Shown: positions 36,578-47,497, counted from the first letter of the stretch. The stretch is DNA of 58,695 nt from Thermosynechococcaceae cyanobacterium YX3bin19 (GCA_030447595.1 JAUJON010000004.1:1-58695), one strand, 5' to 3'. A program made the numbers and translations. The notes: a model not told the origin generated them from the letters alone.

Positions 36578-38293
36578 TCAGAGCATGCGCTCGTGACGAT
36601 CCAGCCGGATCAGAACCCGGATGAAAGCACTGGCTAGGACCACTGCGGGAATTGCAGTTACAATCGCCAGCCAGACGTACTCATTCACGAGCAGAATCGT
36701 AGCCGAGATGATAAAAGCACCTGCGAGCAACGCATAGTTCGTTCCGAGATTTACGCTGCTCAGTCGCCGGAGGACGCGCTCAGTTTCAATCGAGCGCACC
36801 CGCACCCGCACATCCCCTCGTTCTAACTGATCCAGAGTATGCTCAATCCGGCGAGGCAGGCTTAGGGCAGTACCACCCACTTGAGCAGCTTGGCGGCCAA
36901 GCTCACCTAATATACTGCCATTTTCTTTATTTGAAGCGTTTCCATTGGTCATAAGCTCTGTTGCATAAGGTCTTGCAACCTCCATAAAGTTGAACTCTGG
37001 ATCTAGCCCCTTACCTACCCCTTCAAGCGTGGAAAAGGCTCTCATCACAAACGTAAAGGTTGCTGGAAAGCGAAAGGGCTGATTGTAACTAATTTCATAC
37101 AAGTCTTCACTGATTTGAGCGATCGACTGGTTCTCAAAGGGCTGGTCCATAAAGTGATCCAGCATGTACTGAATAGAACGCCGCACAGGTCCCATATCGT
37201 CAGCCGGAGCAAGTGCTCCTAGATCCACCAGGGAGCTGACAACCTGGTCAGCATCTTTTTGAGCAATTCCAAAAAAGGTCTGGAGCAGCTTCTGACGAGT
37301 CAGAGGTTGCACCTGCCCCATCATGCCAAAGTCATAGAAGATCAATGCCCCAGAGGGACTCACCGCGATGTTGCCAGGGTGGGGGTCTGCATGGAAAAAA
37401 CCACTTTCAAGTAGTTGGTGCAGGTAAGCTTTAGCCCCTAAACGGGCTAAAGCTTTACGGTCCAGTCCTGCTGCCTCTAGAGCCTCATAGTGACTAATCT
37501 TGATGCCGGGAACATACTCTAGGGTCAAAACTCGCGGGGAGGCAAACCGCCAGTAAACTCGAGGCGTATACACCCAGTCGTGGTCGCGAAAGTTACGCCG
37601 GAAGGTGTCGGCGTTACGACCCTCATGCAGGTAGTCAATCTCCTCGTACAGTGTCCGACAGCACTCTTCGTAAATCCCTGCCCAGTCGCGACCGCGGCCC
37701 CAATCTGGGTGGCTCTGAAAGTAGCGAGTAATGCCCTTGAGAATATCTAAATCGATCGCAAACAGCTTCTTTAAAGCGGGCCGTTGCACCTTGACCACCA
37801 CCGACTCCCCAGTGTGGAGCTGAGCCCGATGGACTTGCCCTAAACTGGCTGCAGCCAGCGGAATCGGGTCAAAGCTGCGAAAAAGCTCAGGAATTGGTTT
37901 GCCAAAATCCTGTTTAATAATCGCTTCTACCTTGGCGTAGCTAAAAGCCGGTACTTTATCTTGAAGTTTAGAGAATTCTTCTACGTATTCACTGGGAAAC
38001 AGATCAGCACGGGTAGAGAAGAATTGTCCAACTTTAATAAAGGTTGGGCCCAAATTCAGTAAAGTCTCACGAATCCAAATTGCTTGAGATCTGTGCCTAC
38101 GAGATTTCTTAGTTTCAGTTAAGCCCCCTCGATAGCTCCACGCTTGCTTATTCAACCAAGTCGATGCTAAAAACTTTAAAACAAAGCTCCAAATATCTAG
38201 GAACCGCCGATTGTGGGAGTAGTTTTCCCGGCTCCAGCGATAAGCTTTCTTTGTTTGTTGCTGTACAACCGAGTCAGTAGAAGGGGCAGACAC
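36578..38293 (-). CDS. ABC1/UbiB/ADCK-family atypical kinase
   Basis: 571 aa. Signature motifs are in order: the KxGQ motif (GPTFIKVGQFFSTRADLFP), the Ala-rich loop LAAASLGQVHRAQLH in place of a Gly-rich loop, EIDYLHEGRNADTF, HADPHPGNI as catalytic loop and FYDFGMMGQ as the DFG equivalent. Two C-terminal hydrophobic helices (about residues 515-560) anchor it to membrane. Such proteins in cyanobacteria and plastids influence prenylquinone metabolism. It is followed by PP2C and preceded by a small coiled-coil gene on the same strand. Confidence 0.95.
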   Translation of the reverse strand: MSAPSTDSVVQQQTKKAYRWSRENYSHNRRFLDIWSFVLKFLASTWLNKQAWSYRGGLTETKKSRRHRSQAIWIRETLLNLGPTFIKVGQFFSTRADLFPSEYVEEFSKLQDKVPAFSYAKVEAIIKQDFGKPIPELFRSFDPIPLAAASLGQVHRAQLHTGESVVVKVQRPALKKLFAIDLDILKGITRYFQSHPDWGRGRDWAGIYEECCRTLYEEIDYLHEGRNADTFRRNFRDHDWVYTPRVYWRFASPRVLTLEYVPGIKISHYEALEAAGLDRKALARLGAKAYLHQLLESGFFHADPHPGNIAVSPSGALIFYDFGMMGQVQPLTRQKLLQTFFGIAQKDADQVVSSLVDLGALAPADDMGPVRRSIQYMLDHFMDQPFENQSIAQISEDLYEISYNQPFRFPATFTFVMRAFSTLEGVGKGLDPEFNFMEVARPYATELMTNGNASNKENGSILGELGRQAAQVGGTALSLPRRIEHTLDQLERGDVRVRVRSIETERVLRRLSSVNLGTNYALLAGAFIISATILLVNEYVWLAIVTAIPAVVLASAFIRVLIRLDRHERML

Positions 38294-38363
38294 TCGCGTT
38301 CCTAGATCAATTTTCTTTTAGTTATTTCTTCCATTATTATCTAATTTGGGAAGAGTCAAAAAT

Positions 38364-38690
38364 TTAAGTGGAACGGCTTCGGTAGGTTTGCAGCTCCGAG
38401 CGGAGTTGGGCAATTTCTGCTCTGAGTTCGTCAATATTTGCCTGTAAGTCGGTCGGCTGTGAGTCTATAGGAACAATAGCAGTGGAGGTCCGCCCTTGAG
38501 CAGCCATTTCCTCAGCTCTTTTTGCCCGCTCATTAACTTGCTCTGTAAACTGGCGTAAGCGCTCCCGTTGTTCGGCGTCAAACTTGCCTAACTCACTCAT
38601 CGCATCTGTTAAGGCAGCCTCTAACTCTTCATAGAGTTTTTCAGCTGTGGCTCTACCTAGAAAGAATGCATGGATTAGGGGGTCACTCAT
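38364..38690 (-). CDS. Small coiled-coil cyanobacterial protein
   Basis: 108 aa. HAFFLGRATAEKLYEELEAALTD at the N-terminus is followed by two long charged helices with heptad pattern (residues 25-65 and 80-103) separated by a Thr/Pro linker. No membrane segment or enzyme motif. It resembles a conserved cyanobacterial/plastid thylakoid-associated family of unknown function, but I cannot name it with certainty. It precedes the ABC1 kinase gene by 70 bp on the same strand. Confidence 0.7.
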   Translation of the reverse strand: MSDPLIHAFFLGRATAEKLYEELEAALTDAMSELGKFDAEQRERLRQFTEQVNERAKRAEEMAAQGRTSTAIVPIDSQPTDLQANIDELRAEIAQLRSELQTYRSRST

Positions 38691-38891
38691 CAGACTAAAA
38701 CCTTTATAGTATCCGCAAAAATTATAACTTGCTTCCAGAAGTTTGTACGAAGACTACGGCTTGGGGCACCCATTGGTGCCTCTAGAATTGGCTGTCGTGG
38801 CTGGAAGATCGCTTCAGCGTCAGTGTAAAGAGTCCAGGAGAATGCTATCACCCCTGACTGCAGCAGTGTAGACCCAGACTTGTCAAGGGAT

Positions 38892-40547
38892 CTACGGGGA
38901 TAAAGGCTGGGAAGGAGCCGGTTCAGAGCCGGCAGGTACCTCAGGCACCAGCGGTAGATCAGGAGTCTGTGCAGGCGCGGGAGCGTTTGCCGGAAGTTCC
39001 GCCGCCGGAGGGACAGGCTCTACCTTGGGGCTGGTAGACGGTGAGGCTTTAGGGGGTAAGGGAATGACTGATGGTTGCACAGACGGGTTAGTGGGGCTAT
39101 CCTGCGGCACGGCATCCTCGCTGGGGAGGGCTAAGTCGGGGGCTGGTTCAACTGCAGGAGCATTGGTTTGCTCCACTGGTTCCTCAGGTGCTTGCTCCTC
39201 AACCGGGTAGGAGCCTGAATTGCCAGTAGGGAGAGGGGAAGAACCGCCAGAAGACTTACCCAATGCATCTTCAGTGTCTCCTGGTGCTGGAGTGATGAGG
39301 TTTGGCTCAGGAGCTTGTCGAGCTGCTTGCTGCGAACGGATACTCAAGCCAAGACCAACCCCAGCGATCGCAGCAATGATTGAAGTAGCCAATAAGGCCC
39401 GCAGGAGTAGGGGTTGCTGGGAGGCCCGTCCTTGTACTTTTGCTGGGTTACGCTGCTGGTAGGGGGGAGTAGCAATGGAATTCAATGCGCCACTGGCGTG
39501 GGCTCTCCGCCGTTCGGATAAAGGCTGGCTAGCGGGATAAGCAGGCTGCGTCCGTTGAGTTGAGTGGTCAGACGACATCACTGGTTCACACCAGGGTGCC
39601 GCCGGGGTTGGACTGGCTGAAACTGCTGCCGAGGGCCAGGACGGATGATGCGAGGGCCGCACGGGTATCGTCGCACTAGTCAGAGTTGCTGCTGAGGCTG
39701 CAGCCCCAGTAGCATCACTTTCAGGGATGAGCGCTAGCCAGTCTGTAACCGTTTGCGGACGCTGGTGGGCTTCTAGCGCCATTCCCCTGAGGATTGCCTG
39801 TTCAACTGTTGGATTCAGGTGAGGTTGCAGTTGGCGGAGTAGCCGAAACGAGGCGTGCGGGTTTCCAGCCAGTCTGGGGCTGTCTCGCAGGATTGATGCG
39901 ATCGGAGGTTGACCCGTTAAGAGGGCATAGAGTGTTGCGGCTAGGGCATAGACATCGGTCGCTGGAGTCCAGCTATATTTGGGTAAGTACTGTTCTATAG
40001 GAGCATAGCCAGCCGATAGTAGGCCTGTATTAGTTTGCGTTACTCCTGCGGTGAACTCTCTGGCAATCCCGAAGTCGATCAGCACCACAGAGTGAGTTCC
40101 TTGGCGGAGAATAATGTTCTCAGGTTTAACGTCTCGGTGAAGGAGATTGTTCGCGTGCATCACACTCAGCGCTGCTCCGACCTGACGGATATAGTGAATA
40201 GCTTCAGACTCATTGAGTGGACCGTGCATCAGCTCAGCGAGAGTTTGTCCCGGCACATAGTCCATGACAATAAAAGGCAGGCCTGATTCCTCAAAGCAGT
40301 CGCTAACCCGAACAATGTGAGGGTGCTGAAATCTGGCAAGACGACGCGCTTCGTTGATAAACCGCTGCTGAAACTGGTGAAAGTCTGCCCGACGGCGTAG
40401 CTCCTCATTCAGGGTTTTCACTACAACCACCTGATTTAAGTAGGTATGGGTTGCCCGATAGGTAATCCCAAATCCTCCTTGGCTCAAAGCGGCGTCCAGA
40501 CTATACTTACCGTTTTGTAAAGTTTTACCCACTGTCAGCTTCATCAT
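38892..40547 (-). CDS. Hanks-type Ser/Thr protein kinase, membrane anchored
   Basis: 551 aa. The kinase domain (residues about 10-275) has the Gly-rich loop [12 protein letters not shown], the catalytic Lys in [20 protein letters not shown] and IDFGIAREF, so it should be active. A Ser/Pro linker follows, then one membrane helix ([22 protein letters not shown], about 383-404) and a Pro/Glu-rich outer tail of about 145 residues with no recognised sensor domain. The activation loop has [16 protein letters not shown], typical of cyanobacterial SpkB-like kinases. The substrate is unknown; the PP2C gene nearby is a possible partner. Confidence 0.95.
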   Translation of the reverse strand: MMKLTVGKTLQNGKYSLDAALSQGGFGITYRATHTYLNQVVVVKTLNEELRRRADFHQFQQRFINEARRLARFQHPHIVRVSDCFEESGLPFIVMDYVPGQTLAELMHGPLNESEAIHYIRQVGAALSVMHANNLLHRDVKPENIILRQGTHSVVLIDFGIAREFTAGVTQTNTGLLSAGYAPIEQYLPKYSWTPATDVYALAATLYALLTGQPPIASILRDSPRLAGNPHASFRLLRQLQPHLNPTVEQAILRGMALEAHQRPQTVTDWLALIPESDATGAAASAATLTSATIPVRPSHHPSWPSAAVSASPTPAAPWCEPVMSSDHSTQRTQPAYPASQPLSERRRAHASGALNSIATPPYQQRNPAKVQGRASQQPLLLRALLATSIIAAIAGVGLGLSIRSQQAARQAPEPNLITPAPGDTEDALGKSSGGSSPLPTGNSGSYPVEEQAPEEPVEQTNAPAVEPAPDLALPSEDAVPQDSPTNPSVQPSVIPLPPKASPSTSPKVEPVPPAAELPANAPAPAQTPDLPLVPEVPAGSEPAPSQPLSP

Positions 40548-40617
40548 ACTTATCCCTGCCAGGATCTAAACTATCCTAGCCCAGTGAGTGAGATTACTTA
40601 GATGCCGGTGCACTTGA

Positions 40618-41220
40618 TTAAGGCGGTGAAAACAGGGCTGGGGGCCGTTCTAAATTGGGGGAGGTTGGTGTGACTGGACTACTGCGAACTTTCGTTAGGG
40701 TCATTACCACCAAAGAGTAGCCCAAGTAAGCAGGAAGAACCAGCGCGGCCACGAAGGTAAGTCCGCCTAGCCAAACGATCAGATTGAAGCTAGAGCCGTA
40801 ATGACAGCGGTAGGGGTCAATTTTTAGCGTCTCGGGCTTCATCAGTTCCCGGAGGACCATTGGCCGCTTAAATCTTAGCCGGCGCTCGTCTAGCTTTTCC
40901 AACAAAATCCAGCCTGCTTTCGCCTCTTCATCGCACACTCGCTGTAAAACAGCTGAATTTTTAAATAGGTTTCGGTTCGCTCGTACAATCTTAAACTCCC
41001 AACCGAGTTGACGGGGGTCCCGGCGGAACTCAGTCTTTGAGCTTGGGGGTACAGGTTCGTCGGGGAAGGCCTTTTCTTTTGATTCGTACGGAGTCAAAAC
41101 CTCTTCTTCCTCTTGCTGTTGCTCTAAAGAATCTTGTTGCCAACCTATCCATGACGCTGTGGTAAGCGCTAAGAAGCCTAGACTGCCTGTGAGTAGGCTC
41201 AGTACTGTAATTTCTAGCAT
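40618..41220 (-). CDS. Hypothetical membrane protein
   Basis: 200 aa. One N-terminal membrane segment (about residues 5-27), a Glu/Gln-rich linker, a soluble middle region (QLGWEFKIVRANRNLFKNSA ... EEAKAGWILLEKLDERRLRF) and a second membrane helix (about residues 147-172). The middle part is reminiscent of small DUF4177-like folds, but this is only a resemblance. It starts 4 bp after the ribD stop, implying cotranscription. Function unknown. Confidence 0.75.
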   Translation of the reverse strand: MLEITVLSLLTGSLGFLALTTASWIGWQQDSLEQQQEEEEVLTPYESKEKAFPDEPVPPSSKTEFRRDPRQLGWEFKIVRANRNLFKNSAVLQRVCDEEAKAGWILLEKLDERRLRFKRPMVLRELMKPETLKIDPYRCHYGSSFNLIVWLGGLTFVAALVLPAYLGYSLVVMTLTKVRSSPVTPTSPNLERPPALFSPP

Positions 41221-41224
41221 GTCG

Positions 41225-42466
41225 TTACAGCCTCGTAGGCTCCCAAAGCCTGCGGGGTAAATAACCTTCTATCAAGCAATCTGCGCCAATGGTGTGCCAT
41301 TGAACCTGCTCTAAGCTCAAGGCGTTAGTCATTGTCGTTAATCCTAACTCGCCAACTGGAGTTGGAGCGGTATCTCCGCCAACAATTTTTGGGGCAATAA
41401 AAGCCATAACCTTTTGCACTGCCCCTTGCGCGATCGCCGGGGCTGCTAGGGTACCCCCACACTCCCACAGCACAGAGAGCAATCCTCGCTCGTACAGGTA
41501 AGACATGACGACTGCTGGGGTTAAAGCCTCAAAGTTGATCACTTCAATCCCTTGTTGAATCAGGTACTGCTGAAATTCCGGGTTTCTGCTTTCGGTTAGC
41601 ACTAAAGTAGGGGCCTCTACGGTTTGCCAAAGACGGGCCTGTAGCGGCAACTGGAGCGATCGACTCATGATAATCCGCAAGGGATTGCGGGCTGGCTTCT
41701 CTGCTGGCAAGTCACGGTGTAGGGTTAATCGAGGATTATCGCGCCGGACTGTATTCCCACCCACAATAATGGCGTCACAAACTGCCCGCAGACGATGAAC
41801 TGTTGCTAGCGAAGCTGGGTCGGTCACCCAAGCACTGTGCCCACTCGTTGTAGCGATTTTGCCATCTAAAGTCATGGCGTACTTCAGGATGCCAAAAGGA
41901 CGTCGATAGCGCACCCGATGGATAAATGCTTCATTCAGCCGTTGGCAAGCTGCTTCCTCAATCCCTACCACAACCTCAACCCCAGCCGAACGGAGTTGGG
42001 CAATTCCCCTACCAGATACGCGGGGATCAGGGTCAACCATACCGACGACAACCTGAACAATTCCAGCTTTGATCAGGGCCTCAGAACAAGGAGGCGTACG
42101 TCCGTAATGATTGCATGGCTCCAGGTTAACGTAGAGCGTTGCCCCTCTAGCCAACTCCCCTGCGGCTCGGAGGGCAAAAACTTCTGCATGAGGCTCCCCT
42201 GCCTTTGGATGAAAACCTTCCCCGACAATCTGCCCATCTTGAACAATGACACAACCTACTAAAGGGTTTGGTGCAGTTGCTCCTAAGGCGCGGCGAGCTA
42301 AAGCTATACACCGCTGCATCATCGACTGATGCTGTACCTCCTGAAAGTTTGGCCCGCTAGGTGAGCTGGGAACAGTGTCAGAAGCCATCGTATTCTTTTG
42401 ATCAAATCCCCCTAACTCTGAAGGCACCGGCTCAGATGCTCCCCCTGGGTTATGCTGCATACCCAT
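41225..42466 (-). CDS. ribD: Bifunctional riboflavin deaminase/reductase RibD
   Basis: 413 aa if read from ATG 42466; the first ~47 residues are polar and weakly conserved, and MMQRCIALARRALG may be nearer the true start. The deaminase domain has the zinc His and catalytic Glu in GEPHAEVFAL and the Cys pair in EPCNHYGRTPPCSEAL. The reductase domain has GILKYAMTLDGKIAT and DAIIVGGNTVRRDNP. It performs the second and third steps of riboflavin synthesis. No FMN riboswitch was recognised upstream. It is likely cotranscribed with the downstream membrane-protein gene. Confidence 0.93.
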   Translation of the reverse strand: MGMQHNPGGASEPVPSELGGFDQKNTMASDTVPSSPSGPNFQEVQHQSMMQRCIALARRALGATAPNPLVGCVIVQDGQIVGEGFHPKAGEPHAEVFALRAAGELARGATLYVNLEPCNHYGRTPPCSEALIKAGIVQVVVGMVDPDPRVSGRGIAQLRSAGVEVVVGIEEAACQRLNEAFIHRVRYRRPFGILKYAMTLDGKIATTSGHSAWVTDPASLATVHRLRAVCDAIIVGGNTVRRDNPRLTLHRDLPAEKPARNPLRIIMSRSLQLPLQARLWQTVEAPTLVLTESRNPEFQQYLIQQGIEVINFEALTPAVVMSYLYERGLLSVLWECGGTLAAPAIAQGAVQKVMAFIAPKIVGGDTAPTPVGELGLTTMTNALSLEQVQWHTIGADCLIEGYLPRRLWEPTRL

Positions 42467-42580
42467 GGCAAGATATTCTTTTAGATTTGGACAGTGTCGG
42501 ATCTACCCTTTAGTGTACTGGGCTCTGCTAGAGTAGCCACCCCTGGCAATATCAGGCTTGGGATAGCTACAAATCTTGAC

Positions 42581-42625
42581 TAGATAGGGTAGCTGGGATA
42601 ATCGAAGGTTAGCAAACCCTATCTA
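42581..42625. promoter_or_regulatory. 10-bp perfect inverted repeat in the ribD / membrane-gene divergent region
   Basis: TAGATAGGGT (42581-42590) and ACCCTATCTA (42616-42625) are perfect inverted repeats separated by 25 bp. They lie about 40 bp before the start of the plus-strand gene at 42667. The arms could be a dimeric operator or a hairpin in the leader; the sequence does not match a regulator I recognise. Confidence 0.4.
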
Positions 42626-42666
42626 TAGTGCTACCGAGGCAACGTCAACCATGAGATCAAGACTTT

Positions 42667-43137
42667 ATGAAAGCTGAATTTTTAAATAAAATTCCCTGGC
42701 TCTCTCTGGGACTAGTTGGGTTGACCTATGTCCTGCTCGGATGGCATCTATCTGCCTACCACTATCTATGGTCAGTTTGTCTTTTAATTGGGTCGGTTGC
42801 CTTAACTTTGATTTTGCTGAGGGGTGGCAGTTTAGTTGTATGGTTTAATCGGATTCGGGCTCAAGGCTACTTTTTTCTTCTGACCTTCACTGCAATAGCC
42901 TGCTTAGCAGCTACTTGGTCGAGTCTGTTCGCTTTGCTTTTAATCGGCGTTGCTGCTGAGTTTTTGGGGAGAGTTGAACTGCGAGCAGCTAACTTCAGCA
43001 AAGTAGAGATTTTCTGGATCCGAACGATAATTGCTAGTTGCGGCTTGGGCTTAGGTTGGGCCTTAGGAACTGTGCTGCTACCCAGCAGCAAGTATTGGTT
43101 AAGTTTTGCTCTAGAATTTGCTTTCGGGCTAGGCTAA
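42667..43137 (+). CDS. Hypothetical polytopic membrane protein
   Basis: 156 aa from ATG 42667 with about five hydrophobic segments (residues about 10-30, 36-51, 68-82, 84-97, 115-140). The few polar residues lie in short loops (GWHLSAYHYLW, VELRAANFSKVEIFW). The family is cyanobacterial but of unknown function and no transporter motif is seen. It converges on psbK, with the psbK terminator hairpin directly after its stop. Confidence 0.7.
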   Translation: MKAEFLNKIPWLSLGLVGLTYVLLGWHLSAYHYLWSVCLLIGSVALTLILLRGGSLVVWFNRIRAQGYFFLLTFTAIACLAATWSSLFALLLIGVAAEFLGRVELRAANFSKVEIFWIRTIIASCGLGLGWALGTVLLPSSKYWLSFALEFAFGLG

Positions 43138-43145
43138 AGCTCCAT

Positions 43146-43178
43146 AAAAAGGGCAGCCGGTTCAAGCGACGGCTACCC
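43146..43178 (-). terminator. Rho-independent terminator of psbK
   Basis: On the minus strand GGGTAGCCG (43178-43170) pairs with CGGCTGCCC (43159-43151), one mismatch, followed by TTTTT (43150-43146). This is a classic intrinsic terminator about 60 bp downstream of the psbK stop. It could also slow plus-strand readthrough from the convergent gene. Confidence 0.75.
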
Positions 43179-43233
43179 TCTCTGTTAATGACCTAGGTAA
43201 TAGTTGTCACCAGTCTTGAAAAAATGCCCTAGC

Positions 43234-43371
43234 TTACTTGAAACCGACTGCTGCTTGCCAGACAAAGGCAAGCAGCAAGAAAAAGACTGGAATTACCGGC
43301 AGAACGTCTACAAGCGGGTCAAAAACGGAATACGCCTCAGGTAGTTTTGCGAACAGCATGGCTGCTTCCAT
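43234..43371 (-). CDS. psbK: Photosystem II reaction centre protein PsbK
   Basis: 45 aa, read from the ATG at complement of 43369-43371 with AAGGAA about 7 nt upstream. After a short leader the mature sequence [20 protein letters not shown] followed by [17 protein letters not shown] is unmistakable PsbK: one transmembrane helix ending with the conserved Trp-Gln-Ala. Cyanobacterial PsbK is made with a short precursor of a few residues (here MEAAMLFA) that is removed before KLPEA. It is a small subunit of the PSII core near CP43. The tgt gene lies immediately upstream on the same strand, a neighbour pairing seen in other cyanobacteria. Confidence 0.96.
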   Translation of the reverse strand: MEAAMLFAKLPEAYSVFDPLVDVLPVIPVFFLLLAFVWQAAVGFK

Positions 43372-43474
43372 GAACAATTCCTTTTTAAAGCGGCATTTAG
43401 AATCGCCATTGATTCTATCACAATTTGGAGGCTAGCTGAACCCTGATAGAACTTGCAGCTTAGGCGCATCAGCC

Positions 43475-44626
<1,152 letters not shown>

Positions 44627-44710
44627 CTATTGTAGGGAAACCAAAGGGGCAAAAATGGCACGGTAAGCTATCCAGGCAGGCTAGGATATTAGCTGAAATG
44701 GTTATAGCCC

Positions 44711-45499
44711 GTGCTTCAACTCTGGCAGCAAACATACCGATTGGCCTGTCAGCTTGGCGGGGCGATCGCCTTTTACACCTGTTTACCGATCCCGCTGTCT
44801 TGGCCGCTGGAGTTTACCCGCATTGCTCGCTGGGCACCTTTGATCGGTTTGGCGATTGGGGCAGGACTGGGACTTGGGGATGGGTTGCTCCAGTTTCTCG
44901 GATGCCCAAATTTAACTCGTAGTGCCTTGGTCGTCGGCCTTTGGATTGCTGTTACAGGGGGGCTTCACTTTGACGGAGCAATGGATACCGCTGATGGTTT
45001 AGCTGTAACCGAGCCGCAGCGGCGGCTGACAGTGATGGCAGATAGTCATGCTGGTGCCTTTGGAATCATGTGCGCGATCGCTCTATTTACCTTGAAGACC
45101 AGTGCTCTCAGCGAACTGGCATCCCATCAAACCATTGCTCTAATGACTGCAGCAGGTTGGGGGCGTTGGGGACAGCTGCTGGCGATCGCCTGCTACCCCT
45201 ATCTCAAGCCAGTGGGGAAAGGTGCTTTTCACAAGGCAACGATTGTGGTTCCTGGGGATCCGCTTTTTGGACTTCTATTTCTGCTGGGCTTCAGCGGACT
45301 TCAACTAGTGTTGGGATTTCCCGGTCTCTTGGTTGTTAGAATGATAGCCAGCGGCGGTGTGATTGCCTGGATAATGGGTGCTTGGCTGAACTTTAAACTG
45401 GGTGGTCATACCGGGGATACCTATGGGGCGATCGTGGAGTGGACTGAAACCCTAATCTTATGTGGCTTAGTATTGGTTCACCCCTTTAAAGCCGCATAA
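44711..45499 (+). CDS. cobS: Adenosylcobinamide-GDP ribazoletransferase (cobalamin synthase)
   Basis: 262 aa from a GTG at 44711. Hallmarks are TGGLHFDGAMDTADGL with the Asp-rich metal site, DSHAGAFG and GGHTGDTYGA. Several hydrophobic helices fit the integral membrane enzyme that joins adenosylcobinamide-GDP and alpha-ribazole in the last steps of B12 (pseudocobalamin in cyanobacteria). It diverges from tgt with a 110-bp gap. No cobalamin riboswitch is seen there. Confidence 0.95.
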   Translation: MLQLWQQTYRLACQLGGAIAFYTCLPIPLSWPLEFTRIARWAPLIGLAIGAGLGLGDGLLQFLGCPNLTRSALVVGLWIAVTGGLHFDGAMDTADGLAVTEPQRRLTVMADSHAGAFGIMCAIALFTLKTSALSELASHQTIALMTAAGWGRWGQLLAIACYPYLKPVGKGAFHKATIVVPGDPLFGLLFLLGFSGLQLVLGFPGLLVVRMIASGGVIAWIMGAWLNFKLGGHTGDTYGAIVEWTETLILCGLVLVHPFKAA

Positions 45500-45967
45500 A
45501 GATTACTGAGATTTCGGGATGGCAGAATTGATACTCCGCGCTATAATGCTTCTCAATAGAAGCGGTTGTAGATGAGAGACTCTTAGGGTTACCGCTAAGT
45601 AAACCAGTTAAGACGTGTTGAGTGCAGCTTGCTTCTGCTAGACTTTCTGCCGATCTATAAATTAACGATTTAGCTTGAATAAACGCTCAAAGCCTTAACT
45701 CTTGACGAGCAGAAGCTGTTGGTTTAACCCCTACAGCTATTCCCAGACTTATCCATAGTCGTGAAATACTTGAGGTTCTTATAGCGCAAGACAACCCATA
45801 GTTCTTCCCAAGAGAATATTTGTGGTACTTGCAACTCAAGAAATTGCTTCAAATCGCTACAAAAGTTTTAGAAAGGCAGAACGCTCCGTCACGGTTTACC
45901 GAAATCAGCTTCAGCACAAGCAGCAGATTCTCGCGCTTCTATTGCTGAAAAATCTTGAGGAAACTGA
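45500..45967 (+). other. Long 5' leader region of rne
   Basis: About 470 bp between cobS and rne. A good -10 box TATAAT lies at 45542-45547, which would give a leader of roughly 410 nt. Long, regulated rne leaders are known in cyanobacteria and other bacteria, where RNase E cleaves its own mRNA. The short frame at 45822-46085 overlaps the rne start and lacks protein character. A ribosome site GAGGAAA precedes the rne ATG. Confidence 0.45.
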
Positions 45968-47497
45968 ATGCCAAAGCAAATTATTATTGCCGAGCAGCAT
46001 CGAATTGCTGCAGTCTTTTCAGAGGATCAGATTCAAGAACTTATTGTGGCGACTGGTAGCCATCAAGTCGGTGACATCTATTTAGGGGTGGTTGAAAACG
46101 TGCTCCCTGGAATTGATGCTGCCTTCGTCAATATTGGCGATACCGAGCGAAATGGCTTTATTCATGTTACCGACCTAGGTCCTTTACGGTTGAAGCGTGC
46201 AGCCGGAGCCATTACCGAATTGCTAGCTCCCCAGCAGAAGGTCCTGATTCAAATCATGAAGGAGCCAACTGGCAACAAAGGACCCCGACTCACAGGTAAT
46301 ATTACACTGCCAGGCCGGTATTTGGTTTTGATGCCGTTTGGGCGAGGGGTGAACCTATCCCGGCGCATTAAAAATGAAGATGAACGCAGTCGCTTAAGGG
46401 CACTAGCCATCTTAATTAAACCCGCAGGTATGGGTCTGCTGGTTCGCACGGAAGCGGAAGACGTTGCGGAGGAAGCAATTATTGAAGATCTTGAGGTGCT
46501 GCAAAAACAGTGGGAGGCAATTCAACAGAAAGCTAGCTCAACCCGGGCTCCCGCTCTTCTGAACCGGGATGATGACTTTATTCAACGGGTTCTCCGAGAC
46601 GTTTATACAGCAGACGTAAACAGAATTGTTGCAGATTCTCAGCATGGATTAAAGCGAGTCAGGCAACAGCTAATCAACTGGACTGGTGGCAAACTACCTC
46701 AAGGGGTTTTGCTAGACCACCACACGGAGCCAACCTCAATCCTAAACTACTTCCGAGTCAACGCTGCGATTCGAGAAGCGCTGAAGCCCAGAGTCGATTT
46801 ACCCTCCGGTGGTTACATCATCATTGAACGCACTGAAGCGTTAACGGTTATCGATGTTAACTCTGGCTCTTTCACCCGCTCGGCAACTGCTCGGGAGACG
46901 GTACTGTGGACCAACTCTGAGGCAGCAACTGAAATTGCTCGGCAACTGCGGTTCCGTAATATAGCGGGAGTCATTATTATTGATTTTATTGACATGGACT
47001 CGCGGCGAGATCAGCTGCAGGTTCTGGAGCATTTTAATAAAGCGCTTAAGGCAGATAAGGCGAGACCTCAGATTGCCCAACTGTCTGAACTAGGACTGGT
47101 AGAACTTACCCGGAAGCGGCAAGGACAAAAACATTTACGAATTATTCGGGCGTACTTGTTCCACCTGTGGTGGATTAGGACACCTGGTTCATCTCCTGGA
47201 GAGTCCTTTGACTCTGAAGGAGAAATTGTTGGGCGTTCTGCAATTCCTAAAACCCAAAGTTATCTCAACAGCATTGAGGCTCGTAGTTCAGAGCGCCGGG
47301 AAGCTCTAGAAACCGTTGCAGAAGAGTTTAGCCTAGACTCTCCAGATGATCTTGCAACCTTAGATTTAACTAACCATCCCAGCTATCAAGGACGGGAGAA
47401 GTACCTGCTAGCCGCCGTCGTCGCCGTCGGATTGGTGAAATGCCAAAGGCCCAATTATCACGAAGTCTCTAGAAGAACCAGCGCCCTTACCATTTAA
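45968..47497 (+). CDS. rne: Ribonuclease E/G, catalytic part (with compensating frameshifts over the zinc link)
   Basis: 509 aa in one frame. The S1 domain (VGDIYLGVVENVLPGIDAAF), the 5'-sensor/RNase H-like fold and the Mg2+ aspartates in VIDVNSGSFT and IDFIDMDSRRDQ are clear. But between about 47130 and 47195 the frame reads a nonsense stretch (HLRIIRAYLFHLWWIRTP). The neighbouring frame gives NIYELFGRTCSTCGGLGHLV, which is the normal zinc-link CxxC. An extra A in the A-run 47127-47131 and a missing C near 47192 compensate each other. The frame is lost again near 47400, giving a premature end at 47497. RNase E is an essential RNA-decay enzyme, so sequence error is likely. Confidence 0.9.
   Translation: MPKQIIIAEQHRIAAVFSEDQIQELIVATGSHQVGDIYLGVVENVLPGIDAAFVNIGDTERNGFIHVTDLGPLRLKRAAGAITELLAPQQKVLIQIMKEPTGNKGPRLTGNITLPGRYLVLMPFGRGVNLSRRIKNEDERSRLRALAILIKPAGMGLLVRTEAEDVAEEAIIEDLEVLQKQWEAIQQKASSTRAPALLNRDDDFIQRVLRDVYTADVNRIVADSQHGLKRVRQQLINWTGGKLPQGVLLDHHTEPTSILNYFRVNAAIREALKPRVDLPSGGYIIIERTEALTVIDVNSGSFTRSATARETVLWTNSEAATEIARQLRFRNIAGVIIIDFIDMDSRRDQLQVLEHFNKALKADKARPQIAQLSELGLVELTRKRQGQKHLRIIRAYLFHLWWIRTPGSSPGESFDSEGEIVGRSAIPKTQSYLNSIEARSSERREALETVAEEFSLDSPDDLATLDLTNHPSYQGREKYLLAAVVAVGLVKCQRPNYHEVSRRTSALTI

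Noticed and set aside
43238-43435. 65-codon plus-strand frame
   Set aside because: It is antisense to psbK, which is unmistakable on the minus strand.
45822-46085. 87-codon frame just before rne
   Set aside because: Overlaps the rne start in another phase and has no recognisable features; treated as leader.
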